Below, one piece after another: positions 43,577-52,661 of a stretch of 64,000 nucleotides of DNA. The stretch is from positions 1,054,001-1,118,000 of the forward strand of contig NZ_OY780958.1 in the NCBI RefSeq assembly GCF_963675985.1, in the 5' to 3' direction. The translations under genes were made by a program, and so were the position numbers. This DNA is from an uncultured Roseibium sp. Lineage in GTDB: Bacteria; Pseudomonadota; Alphaproteobacteria; Rhizobiales; Stappiaceae. Numbering within the stretch: position 1 is the stretch's first letter; each line of letters begins with the position of its first letter. The notes below the pieces were generated by a model that saw only the letters and a list, made by a program, of their open reading frames with translations, was not told where the DNA came from and made no database searches.

Positions 43577-44884
43577 CTATTTCTTTTGTGTAGATGTAGA
43601 TCCGGCTGCCGGCTTTGTTCGCCTTGATGTAGGACGTGCCTTTCCGGCGACTGGCTTGGATGCCGCTGCTTTTGCAGAGGCTTTTGCTGCCGCCTTCGTT
43701 GCAGCGGGTTTGGCTGCGGACGCCTTTGTGGCTCTCGCCGGCGCTTTCGCCGCCGTGGGCTTGGTCGCAGTCGACTTGGCTGCCGTTTTTGCTGTTGCAG
43801 GCTTGCTTGCCGTATGCTTTGCGGACGCCCTTGCCGCTGTAGGTTTGGCCGCTGCCACTTTTGAGGCCGCGGGTTTGGCCTTTGCGGCCCTCGATGGTGC
43901 TTTCGCTGCAGAAGGCTTGTTTGCTGACGGCTTTGCAGCCGCCTTGGCTGCCGCAGCCTTGGCCGAGGTCGTTCTCGCAGGTGCTTTTGCCGCAGTAGGC
44001 TTGGCTTTTGCCGCCTTGGCGGGAGCCTTCGCAGCAGAGGTCTTGGTCGCTGCGGGCTTGGTGGCTGCTTTCACGGTGGCAGGTTTGGCTGTTGCCGGCT
44101 TTGTAGCCGCCTTCGTCGCCGCTGGCTTCGTTGTCGAAGCCGCAGGCTTTCTTGCGGCCGCGGTCCGGCGAGCGGATGTTGCACGGCGGGTCGTCGATGT
44201 TGTCTTTGCCTTAGCGGCAGAAGCCGGTTTGGCAGTAGGCGGCGTCTCGTTCTTGTCTGGTTCGGTGACGGCTCCAAGCGAGCCGACGACTTTCTTCATG
44301 TCTTCGGAAAGTCGGGTCGCTCCTTCTTCCACGAGCTTTGCGGTGGAGGCGGTGAAGCCGGTTGCCGCATGCATGGCGCCGGCTGCGCCGGATTCGACCA
44401 GTTTGCCGGCGTTGGCGCCGATTTCGCTTCCCGCCTCGGCAAGGCCTGACAGGGCGTGCCAAACCGCCGATCCGGTATCACCGCCGGCCGCAGACGTTTT
44501 GGACACGATCGACGTAACGGTTGCCGACGCGGCCTTGTAAACATCCTCGCCGACATCGGCCACACCGAGCACAACGCCTTTCGCCGCCGCTTTCGCAGCG
44601 ATCAGAACACTGCTGCCGGCCTTGGGGCCTCCGGAGAGGACGCCGGAGACGATGTCCTGGACCTTCTTCGGCAGATCGCCGGCTATCTCGCCGCCGGCGC
44701 GCATCTTGTCCGCGACAGCCGTTCTGACGGACTCGGAGATCTGCGCTTCCTTTTTTTCAATGGTTTTCAGAAACTTGACAGTTTCCTTTTCAAGATCCCT
44801 AGCTTTCGCCGCGGGTTTCTTCTTCCCATTCGCCTTTTTGGCTGAAGGCGACTTCTTCTTTTCTTTTACCGCTTTTTTGGCCAT
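43577..44884 (-). CDS. Histone-H1-like protein with structured N-terminal half
   Basis: 435 residues from the ATG at 44884. After a Lys-rich start (KKAVKEKKKSPSAKK), residues about 30-215 are Ala/Gly/Val-rich and helical (KVQDIVSGVLSGGPKAG ... SEDMKKVVGSLGAV). Residues about 225-435 are a low-complexity run of AAKP, AKAPA and TAAK words typical of eukaryotic H1-like tails. Bacterial relatives include AlgP and the tail of the PHA-granule protein PhaF. The tail should bind DNA. The N-terminal half may be phasin-like, which would make this a granule- or nucleoid-associated protein; that is a guess. It is a single-gene unit convergent with the SIR2-STAND gene. Confidence 0.8.
   Translation of the reverse strand: MAKKAVKEKKKSPSAKKANGKKKPAAKARDLEKETVKFLKTIEKKEAQISESVRTAVADKMRAGGEIAGDLPKKVQDIVSGVLSGGPKAGSSVLIAAKAAAKGVVLGVADVGEDVYKAASATVTSIVSKTSAAGGDTGSAVWHALSGLAEAGSEIGANAGKLVESGAAGAMHAATGFTASTAKLVEEGATRLSEDMKKVVGSLGAVTEPDKNETPPTAKPASAAKAKTTSTTRRATSARRTAAARKPAASTTKPAATKAATKPATAKPATVKAATKPAATKTSAAKAPAKAAKAKPTAAKAPARTTSAKAAAAKAAAKPSANKPSAAKAPSRAAKAKPAASKVAAAKPTAARASAKHTASKPATAKTAAKSTATKPTAAKAPARATKASAAKPAATKAAAKASAKAAASKPVAGKARPTSRRTKPAAGSTSTQKK
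43600..44260. repeat. Low-complexity Ala/Lys/Pro codon repeats
   Basis: The DNA encoding the H1-like tail is made of irregular GCC/AAG/CCG-type codon repeats. Slippage here can change tail length between strains. It is coding sequence, not a CRISPR or minisatellite array. Confidence 0.7.
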
Positions 44885-45193
44885 CTTGGGTTTCCTCAGA
44901 TTCAGGCGCCTGTCCAAACAATCCTGGCGCGATTTGGAAGCTGGCTGTGCAACGTAATCTGCAATTCCTAAGACAATGATAGCGCAATGAATGCGCTTTT
45001 CCTTTGACTGGCGTCAATACGGGTTCATGCTTGCCCGTCGACAACCGCGAAGTCCGAGCGATGTTTTCGAGCTCTTCCGGTCGTTTATTGTAATGAGACT
45101 TTCGAAAGGATTGAAAAGCGCCCGGTACATTGGCGCTGAAACCCTATTGGGTCGGGCAAGGGCGATGCACAATCGGCACTGCTGACCGTGGCG
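44885..45193. other. Intergenic region, nothing recognised
   Basis: About 310 bases between the start of the histone-like gene and the end of the amidase gene. It must contain the promoter of the histone-like gene on the minus strand. No RNA, hairpin or operator stands out. Confidence 0.4.
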
Positions 45194-46402
45194 TCAGCCG
45201 ACCATTTCGTGCACGGCCGCCAGCAGGAATTCGTCCTGGTAATGTCCAGCAGCGAAGGATAGTCCGACGGGACATCCGTCAACCGTCAGCAGCGGAGCCG
45301 AGATTTCGGGTAGTCGGCCTACACCGGCAAAGGCCGTGATCGTCATTGTCCGGTCATAGAAATCCATAACCGCATCGAGGGTCGAGAGCGATCCTTTCAG
45401 AGGTGCGATCACCGGCGTCGTCGGGAAGCAGATGACGATACCCGGTGTCAGCGCCGCGTTGATCAGTTCAAAGAGCTGTTCGCAACGCATGATGCTGTCC
45501 AGCGCGGCGATGCGGTCGAAGCTTTGAACATTGCCGTAGGCCATGGAGAAGGTGAATCCGAGGCCCGGCCGGTTAGTTTCGATCCAGGACCCGACGGTGT
45601 TCTGGAATTCCGCGGTCTGAAGATTGCGCAGGGCCCTGGTGTTGCAGTCGGAGAGCGGAATGTCTTCGCCGAGGAGTTGCGACAGGAGGATGGGTTCTGG
45701 CGATAGTCCCGTCCTGTCCGCTATCTTTCCCAACTTTGAAGTCGCCTGTTCGCGCACCGTTTCGTCGGCAATCTCCATTGCTTCGGAGAGGACCAGAAGC
45801 CTCTTCAGCGGTGCTTTCTTGTTCGGCCGGCTGCGAAGAGCGACCCGGGTTGCAGCTTCGAGGTGATCGAAACGCGCGGCGAGGAGACCGACTGTGCTGA
45901 CGCTCGGCATAAAGGGCAGAACACCGGCCTCGGAGATCCGGTGCAGAGACGGACGAATGCCCCAAAGGCCGCATAAGCTGGCGGGGACACGGATCGATCC
46001 GCCGGAATCCGTGCAAATCGAGAAATCGGCCAGGCCATTCGCGACGGAGGCGGCCGAACCGCTCGATGATCCCCCGGGGATGCGGTCCGGCGCCTTCGCA
46101 TTGCGCGGGGTTCCGAAGAACTGGCTTTCGCCATCCAGGCTGTAGGTAAATTCATCCGCAACGGCCTTGCCGACACACCGTGCGCCTGCGGCCAGCATCT
46201 GGTCGACACACAGCGCGTTGTGCCTTGGCGCGGGATGCGCGTCGCGCCAGGCCGGACTGCCGTAAGACGTCTTGTGACCGGCGACGTCGATATTGTCCTT
46301 CACGGTGAAGGTTGTTCCGTCGAGCGGTCCGCTTCCCGAGGGGGCGATGTTCAGGTGTTCGACAAGGGAGCCGGAACGGTCGAAAGGGGCGGTGTCGGCC
46401 AT
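45194..46402 (-). CDS. Amidase-signature hydrolase
   Basis: 402 residues from the ATG at 46402. The amidase signature is complete: TFTVKDNIDVAGH with the catalytic Lys, GGSSSGSAASVANGLADFSI with the cis-Ser region, and CTDSGGSIRVPASLCGLWGI with the Ser nucleophile loop. The enzyme hydrolyses an amide to acid and ammonia; GatA activity is unlikely because no gatB/C is near and the protein is short. It stands alone. The product could feed the island's acid metabolism, but no direct link is visible. Confidence 0.88.
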   Translation of the reverse strand: MADTAPFDRSGSLVEHLNIAPSGSGPLDGTTFTVKDNIDVAGHKTSYGSPAWRDAHPAPRHNALCVDQMLAAGARCVGKAVADEFTYSLDGESQFFGTPRNAKAPDRIPGGSSSGSAASVANGLADFSICTDSGGSIRVPASLCGLWGIRPSLHRISEAGVLPFMPSVSTVGLLAARFDHLEAATRVALRSRPNKKAPLKRLLVLSEAMEIADETVREQATSKLGKIADRTGLSPEPILLSQLLGEDIPLSDCNTRALRNLQTAEFQNTVGSWIETNRPGLGFTFSMAYGNVQSFDRIAALDSIMRCEQLFELINAALTPGIVICFPTTPVIAPLKGSLSTLDAVMDFYDRTMTITAFAGVGRLPEISAPLLTVDGCPVGLSFAAGHYQDEFLLAAVHEMVG

Positions 46403-46505
46403 GAGGTTTCCGCAAAAAGGGGAGAGAGGCCGGGAGACCATCGAATAGTGTTAGGGGCAGCGGACCAATGATTGCGTTGTGCTTACAGCCACCATCACAG
46501 TCCGC

Positions 46506-46548
46506 CACCCGGTTCAGGGAATGCGGTCAAGCGTCCCTGAACCGGGTG
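46506..46548. terminator. 15-bp inverted repeat after the BCCT gene
   Basis: CACCCGGTTCAGGGA (46506-46520) pairs perfectly with TCCCTGAACCGGGTG (46534-46548) around 13 bases. It lies just past the BCCT stop and before the amidase start. No T-run is obvious on the minus strand. Confidence 0.6.
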
Positions 46549-46586
46549 TGGTGCGGATCTTTCGTGCTGTATCGACGGCCTAACGT

Positions 46587-48227
46587 TCAGATCGGTTCGG
46601 CGCGCAGACCCTTCAGGACTGCCCAACACATCAAGAGCAGCACGAGCGTGAAGGGCAGGCCGGTGGAGATCACCATGGCCTGCAGCGCACTCAAGCCCCC
46701 ACCGATCAACAGAACAATGGCGACCGCGCCCTCAAAGGTTGCCCAGAACACGCGCTGGGGGACCGGGGCGTCGACCTTGCCGCCTGCCGTGATCGTATCG
46801 ATCACCAGAGAGCCGGAATCCGACGAGGTGACGAAGAACACGATCACCAGCACGATCGCGATCACAGAAGTGATCGACGAGAGCGGAAGTCCCTCGAGCA
46901 TGGCAAACAGGGACAGCGGCGGGTTGTAGTTGTCGATCACCTGTGCCTTTACCGCCGAGGTTGCCGGGTCTGAGATGACCTGGTCCAGCGCCACGCCGCC
47001 AAAGACGGCCATCCACAATACGCAGACGAGGGACGGGATCAGCAGCACGCAGACAATGAATTCGCGCACCGTCCGCCCGCGCGACACCCGGGCGATGAAC
47101 ATGCCGACGAAGGGCGACCAGCTGATCCACCAGGCCCAGTAGAAGGCGGTCCAGCCGGTGCGATAGGCGTCATCGGTCCGGCCTACCGGATTGGAAAGAG
47201 GCAGCAGTTCGCGGCCGTAGGCGAGAAGTCCCTGGCCGAAGTCAGTCAGGATCAGAAGCGTCGGACCGGCGAACAGGACAAAGAGCAGGAGCAGCGCGGC
47301 AATGCCCATGTTGATTTCCGACAGCAGTTTGACCCCTCCATCGAGACCGCGCAGCACGGAGAACAGCGCGACGCCGGTGATGCCCGTAATGAGGGCGACC
47401 TGAACCGGAATGCTGATCGGTACGCCAAAGACGTGATTCAATCCCGCATTGGCCTGTTGCGCGCCGAAGCCAAGTGACGTGGCCAGACCGAAGAGCGTGG
47501 CGAAGACCGCCAGAATATCGATCACATGGCCGGTCCAGCCCCAGATACGGTCTCCGAATATCGGATAAAAGGCGGACCGGATCGTTAGCGGCAGACCCTT
47601 GTTGAAGGAAAACAGCGCGAGCGCCAGGGCAACGACGGCGTAAATCGCCCAAGGGTGAAGACCCCAGTGATAGATCGTTGCGGCCAGCCCCATCTCTTTT
47701 GCACGTTCCACGTTTTCGGCAATCAGGTTGCCGTCTGCGTCGAAGGGGGAGGGCGTGCCGAGCGGGCTGGAAATCGCCATGTGATAAACCGGCTCCAAGA
47801 CGCCGAAGAACATCAGGCCAATGCCCATCCCGGCGGCGAACAGCATGGCGAACCAGCCGGTGTAGGTGAAATCGGGGGTCGCTTCCTTTCCGCCCAATCG
47901 GACCTTGCCCCAGGGGCTGACGATCAGGAACAGGCAGAAGAGCACGAAGATATTGGCCGCGCCCAGGAAGAACCAGTCGAAGGTGGACGTCAGCCACGGT
48001 CTAAGCCAGCCGAAAAGCGCACCCGCCTGTTCGGGCAGCGCCAGGGCGTAAAAAACAAAGGCTACGATGGTCAGCCCCGAAACCATGAACACGGGGTTGT
48101 GGACGTCAAAACCGAAGGGGCCGAGTTGGCCCTCGATATTGTCTTGTCCGATCTCGTAATCGGTGTCGATCAGTTCCGTCTGTCCCTCAGGGACGGGAAT
48201 GCCTGCGACTTCTTCAGCATCGGACAT
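46587..48227 (-). CDS. BCCT-family betaine/carnitine/choline transporter
   Basis: 546 residues with about 12 membrane helices. The core motif AAGMGIGLMFFGVLEPVYHM carries the GMGIG loop of sodium-coupled betaine carriers, and YWAWWISWSPFVGMFIARVS followed by RGRTVREF is the family signature. C-terminal VIVFFVTSSDSGSLVIDTIT is also conserved. It imports compatible solutes such as glycine betaine, or related quaternary amines. The universal-stress-protein gene lies 44 bases upstream on the same strand, so the pair probably forms an osmotic-stress unit. Confidence 0.93.
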   Translation of the reverse strand: MSDAEEVAGIPVPEGQTELIDTDYEIGQDNIEGQLGPFGFDVHNPVFMVSGLTIVAFVFYALALPEQAGALFGWLRPWLTSTFDWFFLGAANIFVLFCLFLIVSPWGKVRLGGKEATPDFTYTGWFAMLFAAGMGIGLMFFGVLEPVYHMAISSPLGTPSPFDADGNLIAENVERAKEMGLAATIYHWGLHPWAIYAVVALALALFSFNKGLPLTIRSAFYPIFGDRIWGWTGHVIDILAVFATLFGLATSLGFGAQQANAGLNHVFGVPISIPVQVALITGITGVALFSVLRGLDGGVKLLSEINMGIAALLLLFVLFAGPTLLILTDFGQGLLAYGRELLPLSNPVGRTDDAYRTGWTAFYWAWWISWSPFVGMFIARVSRGRTVREFIVCVLLIPSLVCVLWMAVFGGVALDQVISDPATSAVKAQVIDNYNPPLSLFAMLEGLPLSSITSVIAIVLVIVFFVTSSDSGSLVIDTITAGGKVDAPVPQRVFWATFEGAVAIVLLIGGGLSALQAMVISTGLPFTLVLLLMCWAVLKGLRAEPI

Positions 48228-48271
48228 GTGCTGCTCCTGTCATTCGTGTGGGGGTGCGTTTCGGGCGGGGC

Positions 48272-48688
48272 TCAGCCGCGCACAAGAAAGACCGATGCCT
48301 TTGCGTGGCTGGCGAGGTGGCCGCCGTGCGAGGCCCAGATGTAGTCGGTCAGGTTCGGCACATGGGTGGCCATGACCACCAGGTCGGCGCCGAGTTCTTC
48401 GGCCGCCTCGCTCAGCTTGTGATCGAGATCGATAGCCGGGTCGTTGGCAATGATCGTATGTGCCTGCGCCTTGTGGCGGTGGGCCTGCGCCTGCTCTTGC
48501 GCGAACGCTTGCAGCTTCTGGTCGTATTCGGCAGGGGTGTGCCCCAGCTCGCTTGGCTCGGGGCTGGTGATGCCGACATAAATTAGGGTCGCATCATAAG
48601 CATTCGCCATATCGGCCGCGATGGTCAACGCCTTGCCCAGTGCGGGCGCGTGACGCAAATCCACCGGAACCATGATCGTGTCGAACAT
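48272..48688 (-). CDS. Universal stress protein (UspA family)
   Basis: 138 residues from the ATG at 48688, preceded by GAGGA. Begins MFDTIMVPVDLRHAPALGKA and ends with the Usp segment GADLVVMATHVPNLTDYIWA followed by ASHAKASVFLVRG. The ATP-binding G-x2-G-x9-G pattern is only partly kept, so it may be the non-ATP-binding type. Closest in layout to small UspF/UspA proteins that accompany BCCT and other stress genes. Confidence 0.88.
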   Translation of the reverse strand: MFDTIMVPVDLRHAPALGKALTIAADMANAYDATLIYVGITSPEPSELGHTPAEYDQKLQAFAQEQAQAHRHKAQAHTIIANDPAIDLDHKLSEAAEELGADLVVMATHVPNLTDYIWASHGGHLASHAKASVFLVRG

Positions 48689-48825
48689 TGTCTCTATCCT
48701 CACGTTTCCGAAAAGCGAGCCTACGCGAGGGGTTGGGAGATGTCCATGAGGGGGTGGATCTGCGCTGGGGATTGCGATTGGTGTGATGTTGTGAGGAGTG
48801 GTTCATCACACGGCGTCGGCCTCGT

Positions 48826-49563
48826 TTACGAACGTTTTCCCGCTCGTACCCCATAAACAAACGCCGTCAGAGACATCAGGGCCAGCGCGCCCCAGGTGAG
48901 GGCGTAGATGAGGTGGCTGTTACGGAATTTGATGACGGTCAGGCCGCCGATCGGCAAGGAGCCGTCTGACCGTCCCGCCTGTGCGTCGATGAAGTAGGGG
49001 GCGACGCGGGACAGGCCGTCGGTTGCGGCAATGGCGGCGACGTCGCGGGAGTACCAGCGTCCGGCTATCGCATCGTTGGAGCGCAGGAAGGCGCCGCCGG
49101 GCTGGCTCATGCGCAGCAACCCGGTCACCTGGATGGATCCGGTCGGATGCGAGCGGTCGGCGGGGGCCTTCTTGTCGGTTGGAACGAAACCGCGATTGAC
49201 AAGAATGAGGGTGCCGTCGTCCTGCAGGAGCGGCGTCATCACCCAGAAGCCGGCGCCGTATTCGGTCACTGCCTGCACCAGGGTTTCCGTGTCGAGATAG
49301 GTGCCGCTGGCGGTCACGTGGCGATATTCGTCGTCCCTCGCAGTGACAGCCGGCCACTCGGATTCGGTCGGAGCGGGAACCGGGGCAGCGTGGACGCGGC
49401 TTTCGACCCTGGCGATCAGGTCCAGTTTCCAGAAGAGGCGCTGAACCTGCCAGATGCCAAGTGCGGTGAAGGCGGCCGTCAGGACCAGCATGCCGGCATA
49501 AAAAAGAACCTTGGCCCGCCGGGATCCGGCGGGCCTTTCGTTTGTGTTGCCTTGGGCGTTCAC
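48826..49563 (-). CDS. SURF1-family oxidase assembly protein
   Basis: 245 residues from a GTG at 49563. An N-terminal membrane helix (VLFYAGMLVLTAAFTALGIWQ) leads into QVQRLFWKLDLIARVESRV. The central periplasmic part contains GFWVMTPLLQDDGTLILVNR and GFVP, and a second helix lies near the end (YALTWGALALMSLTAFVYG), the classic SURF1 two-helix layout. SURF1 assists haem insertion into haem-copper oxidase subunit I. It is last in the cyo operon, 28 bases after cyoD. Confidence 0.9.
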   Translation of the reverse strand: MNAQGNTNERPAGSRRAKVLFYAGMLVLTAAFTALGIWQVQRLFWKLDLIARVESRVHAAPVPAPTESEWPAVTARDDEYRHVTASGTYLDTETLVQAVTEYGAGFWVMTPLLQDDGTLILVNRGFVPTDKKAPADRSHPTGSIQVTGLLRMSQPGGAFLRSNDAIAGRWYSRDVAAIAATDGLSRVAPYFIDAQAGRSDGSLPIGGLTVIKFRNSHLIYALTWGALALMSLTAFVYGVRAGKRS

Positions 49564-49591
49564 GGGACAGCCTTTCTCGGGCGTGCCGTTA

Positions 49592-50002
49592 TCAGGGCTG
49601 TATCTTGATCATCTCAGGGGACATCTGCGGCATCATGTTCGTGTTGAGATGATACATCACCCAAAACGAGCCGCAGAGCATGATCCCGACCAGGATCAGG
49701 GTGAAGATCAACGCCGTCATGGACCAGCCGCCTTCGACCCGCGTATTCATGTGCAGGAAATAGATCATGTGAACCACGACCTGCACCGCCGCCAGGACAA
49801 GGATCAGGACGGCGGCGAAGAGCTTGCTGTCCAGAGCGTCCCCCATCACCAGCCAGAAGGGGATGGCAGTCAGGATGACGGACAGGATGAAACCGGTCAG
49901 GTAGCCCTTGAAGGTGCCGTGGCCGCCGTCGTCGTCATGGCCGTGATGCCCCTGCGCGTGATCGTGAGCATCGTCTGTATGTGCGGAGGAAAGCGAGCTC
50001 AT
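49592..50002 (-). CDS. cyoD: Cytochrome o ubiquinol oxidase subunit IV
   Basis: 136 residues from the ATG at 50002. A His/Asp-rich N-terminus (HDHAQGHHGHDDDGGHG) precedes three membrane helices (GYLTGFILSVILTAIPFWLV, FAAVLILVLAAVQVVVHMIY, TALIFTLILVGIMLCGSFWV). CyoD helps assemble the oxidase. Its ATG overlaps the cyoC stop by 4 bases. The His-rich leader is longer than usual and might bind metal. Confidence 0.92.
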   Translation of the reverse strand: MSSLSSAHTDDAHDHAQGHHGHDDDGGHGTFKGYLTGFILSVILTAIPFWLVMGDALDSKLFAAVLILVLAAVQVVVHMIYFLHMNTRVEGGWSMTALIFTLILVGIMLCGSFWVMYHLNTNMMPQMSPEMIKIQP

Positions 50003-50619
50003 CCGAGGACTCCCAACAGGTATACCAGGGAAAAAACGCCGATCCAGACGACGTCGAGGAAGTGCCAGAACATGGACAGGCACAGGAGCCGGCGGCGGTT
50101 CTCCGGGATCAGTCCCTTGACCGACACCTGGACCATCAGGGTCACCAGCCAGATGCACCCGAACGTGACGTGCAGCCCGTGGGTGCCCACCAGGGTGAAG
50201 AAGGCCGACAGGAATGCGCTGCGGTCCGGCCCGGCGCCTTCCGTAATCATGTGATGGAACTCGTAAAGTTCCAGTCCCAGGAAGGTGAGGCCGAACAGAC
50301 CGGTGACGACCAGCCATGCGAGCATGGCGTTCTTCCGGTTGCGGTCCATCTCCAGCATGGCGAAGCCATAGGTGATGGAGGAGAACAGCAACATGGCCGT
50401 GTTGACCGCGACGAGCGGCAGGTCGAACAGGTCCGCCGGGGTTGGGCCGGCGGCATAATTATGGCCGAGCACGCCATAGGTGGCGAAGAGCACCGCGAAG
50501 ATGAGGCAATCGCTCATCAGGTAGATCCAGAAGCCCAGCATGGTGCTGCCTTCGGGATGGTGCTCTTCTGTCAGGTAGAACTGGTCCGCCCGGTATTCAT
50601 CGAGTGTTGCGTTGCTCAT
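49999..50619 (-). CDS. cyoC: Cytochrome o ubiquinol oxidase subunit III
   Basis: 206 residues, five membrane helices. The family segments LGFWIYLMSDCLIFAVLFAT, SSITYGFAMLEMDRNRKNAM and FFTLVGTHGLHVTFGCIWLV are all present, and the C-terminus reads WHFLDVVWIGVFSLVYLLG. It is coupled by 4-base overlaps to both cyoB and cyoD. Confidence 0.95.
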   Translation of the reverse strand: MSNATLDEYRADQFYLTEEHHPEGSTMLGFWIYLMSDCLIFAVLFATYGVLGHNYAAGPTPADLFDLPLVAVNTAMLLFSSITYGFAMLEMDRNRKNAMLAWLVVTGLFGLTFLGLELYEFHHMITEGAGPDRSAFLSAFFTLVGTHGLHVTFGCIWLVTLMVQVSVKGLIPENRRRLLCLSMFWHFLDVVWIGVFSLVYLLGVLG

Positions 50620-52628
50620 GATGTGGCCCCCTGTGCAGCTAGCAGGGAAGTCCGCTCGGCTTCCGCCTCCCGGACCGCTTCGGCCGGGATGTAGAAATCG
50701 CGCTTGTAGTTAAAGGTGTGGCCGATCGCGATCACGAACAGGGCAAGCGCGGAGAGGGCCGCAAGCCACCACATGTACCAGATCATGCCGAAGGCGAAGG
50801 TAATGCTGATCATCGCGAGGATGAAGCCCGTTCCGGTGTTCTTCGGCATGTGGATCGGGATGAAGCCTTCCAGCGGACGCCGGTAGCCGCGAGCCTTCAT
50901 GTCGTGCCAGCTGTCATGGTCGTGCACCACCGGCGTGAAGGCGAAATTGTAGTCCGGCGGGGGCGATGAGGTCGACCATTCCAGGGTTCGTGCGTTCCAC
51001 GGATCGCCCGTTTCGTCGCGCAACTCGTCCCGTTTCAGGAAACTGACGACGAGCTGGATGATGAAGGAAGCGATGCCGAGCGCGATCAGGAACGCGCCGA
51101 AGGCGGCGATGATGAACCAGATCTGCAAGGATGGGTCCTCGAACTGGCTGACGCGGCGGGTCACGCCCATCAGGCCCAGAACGTAAAGCGGCATGAAGGC
51201 GAAGAAGAAGCCGATCTGCCAGAACCAGAAGCTCACCTTTCCCCAGAACGGGTCGAGCTTGTAGCCGAAGGCCTTGGGGAACCAGTAGCTGACGCCGGCC
51301 AGCACGCCGAACACAACGCCTCCGATGATCACGTTATGGAAGTGGGCGATCAGGAACAGCGAGTTGTGCAGCACGAAGTCCGCCGGCGGAACGGCGAGCA
51401 GGACGCCCGTCATGCCGCCGATCACGAAGGTGATCATGAAGCCGATGGTCCACAACATGGGCGGTTCGTAACGGATCCGGCCCCGGTACATGGTGAAGAG
51501 CCAGTTGAACATCTTGGCACCCGTCGGGATCGAGATGATCATCGTGGTGATGCCGAAGAAGGCGTTGACGCTTGCGCCCGAACCCATGGTGAAGAAGTGG
51601 TGTAGCCACACAAGGTAGGACAGGATGGTGATCACCACGGTGGCGTAGACCATTGAGGTATAGCCGAACAGGCGCTTGCCGCTGAAGGTAGCGACTACTT
51701 CGGAGAAGATGCCGAAGCACGGCAGGATGAGGATGTAGACCTCCGGGTGGCCCCAGATCCAGATGAGGTTCACATACATCATCGGATTGCCGCCGAGATC
51801 GTTGGTGAAGAAGTTCATGCCGGCGTAGCGGTCAAGGGTCAGAAGTGCCAGGGTCGCAGTCAGGATCGGGAAGGTGGCGACGATCAGCACGTTGGTGCAC
51901 AGGGCTGTCCAGGTGAAAACCGGCATTTTCATCAGGGACATGCCCGGTGCGCGCATCTTGACGATGGTCGCGATCAGGTTGATGCCCGACAGGGTCGTAC
52001 CGACACCGGCGACCTGCAGTCCCCATATGTAATAATCGACGCCGACGTCCGGACTGTAGTCGATCCCCGAAAGCGGCGGATAGGCAAGCCATCCCGTTTT
52101 GGCGAACTCGCCGACGAACAGTGACATCATAACGATGACGGCACCGCCGACCGTCATCCAGAACGAGAAGTTGTTCAGGAACGGGAAGGAGACGTCGCGG
52201 GCGCCGATCTGCAGCGGCACCACGTAGTTCATCAGTCCGGTCACGAACGGCATGGCCATGAAGAAGATCATGATGACGCCGTGGGCGGTGAAGATCTGGT
52301 CGTAGTGGTGCGGGGGAAGGTAGCCGTCGCTGCCGCCGAACGCCCAGGCCTGCTGGATGCGCATCATGATGGCGTCGGCGAAGCCGCGCAGCAGCATGAT
52401 CAGGGCCAGCACCACGTACATGATGCCGATTTTCTTGTGGTCCACGCTGGTGAACCATTCTTTCCACAGATAGCCCCAGAGGCGGAAATAGGTGATGAGG
52501 CCGAAAACGATCAGACCGCCGGTCGCGACGACCGCGAAAGTCACCACCAGGATCGGCTCGTGATAGGGGATGGACTCGAGTGAGAGCCTCCCGAAGATGA
52601 ATTTCATCAGGGTTGTGTCAGAAAACAT
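50616..52628 (-). CDS. cyoB: Cytochrome o ubiquinol oxidase subunit I
   Basis: 670 residues, the catalytic subunit. It holds the low-spin haem, the haem o and CuB. Metal ligands are visible: FTAHGVIMIFFMAMPFVTGL (haem His), WGHPEVYILILPCFGIFSEV (CuB His cross-linked to Tyr), YLVWLHHFFTMG (two CuB His) and LIAHFHNVIIGGVVFGVLAG (both haem His). It reduces oxygen to water with ubiquinol and pumps protons. It lies between cyoA (33-base gap) and cyoC (4-base overlap). Confidence 0.97.
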   Translation of the reverse strand: MFSDTTLMKFIFGRLSLESIPYHEPILVVTFAVVATGGLIVFGLITYFRLWGYLWKEWFTSVDHKKIGIMYVVLALIMLLRGFADAIMMRIQQAWAFGGSDGYLPPHHYDQIFTAHGVIMIFFMAMPFVTGLMNYVVPLQIGARDVSFPFLNNFSFWMTVGGAVIVMMSLFVGEFAKTGWLAYPPLSGIDYSPDVGVDYYIWGLQVAGVGTTLSGINLIATIVKMRAPGMSLMKMPVFTWTALCTNVLIVATFPILTATLALLTLDRYAGMNFFTNDLGGNPMMYVNLIWIWGHPEVYILILPCFGIFSEVVATFSGKRLFGYTSMVYATVVITILSYLVWLHHFFTMGSGASVNAFFGITTMIISIPTGAKMFNWLFTMYRGRIRYEPPMLWTIGFMITFVIGGMTGVLLAVPPADFVLHNSLFLIAHFHNVIIGGVVFGVLAGVSYWFPKAFGYKLDPFWGKVSFWFWQIGFFFAFMPLYVLGLMGVTRRVSQFEDPSLQIWFIIAAFGAFLIALGIASFIIQLVVSFLKRDELRDETGDPWNARTLEWSTSSPPPDYNFAFTPVVHDHDSWHDMKARGYRRPLEGFIPIHMPKNTGTGFILAMISITFAFGMIWYMWWLAALSALALFVIAIGHTFNYKRDFYIPAEAVREAEAERTSLLAAQGATS

Positions 52629-52661
52629 GACATTGTCCAGTTTCTGCGGCCGCGACCGTCG

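Noticed and set aside
43600..44260. Repetitive DNA that might suggest a CRISPR or minisatellite array
   Set aside because: The repeats are irregular, in frame and codon-sized. No spacers or cas genes exist in the window.
43656..44540. Plus-strand frame opposite the histone-like gene
   Set aside because: Its Ala/Val/Phe-rich sequence is just the complement of AAKP-type repeats; the minus-strand H1-like protein is the real gene.
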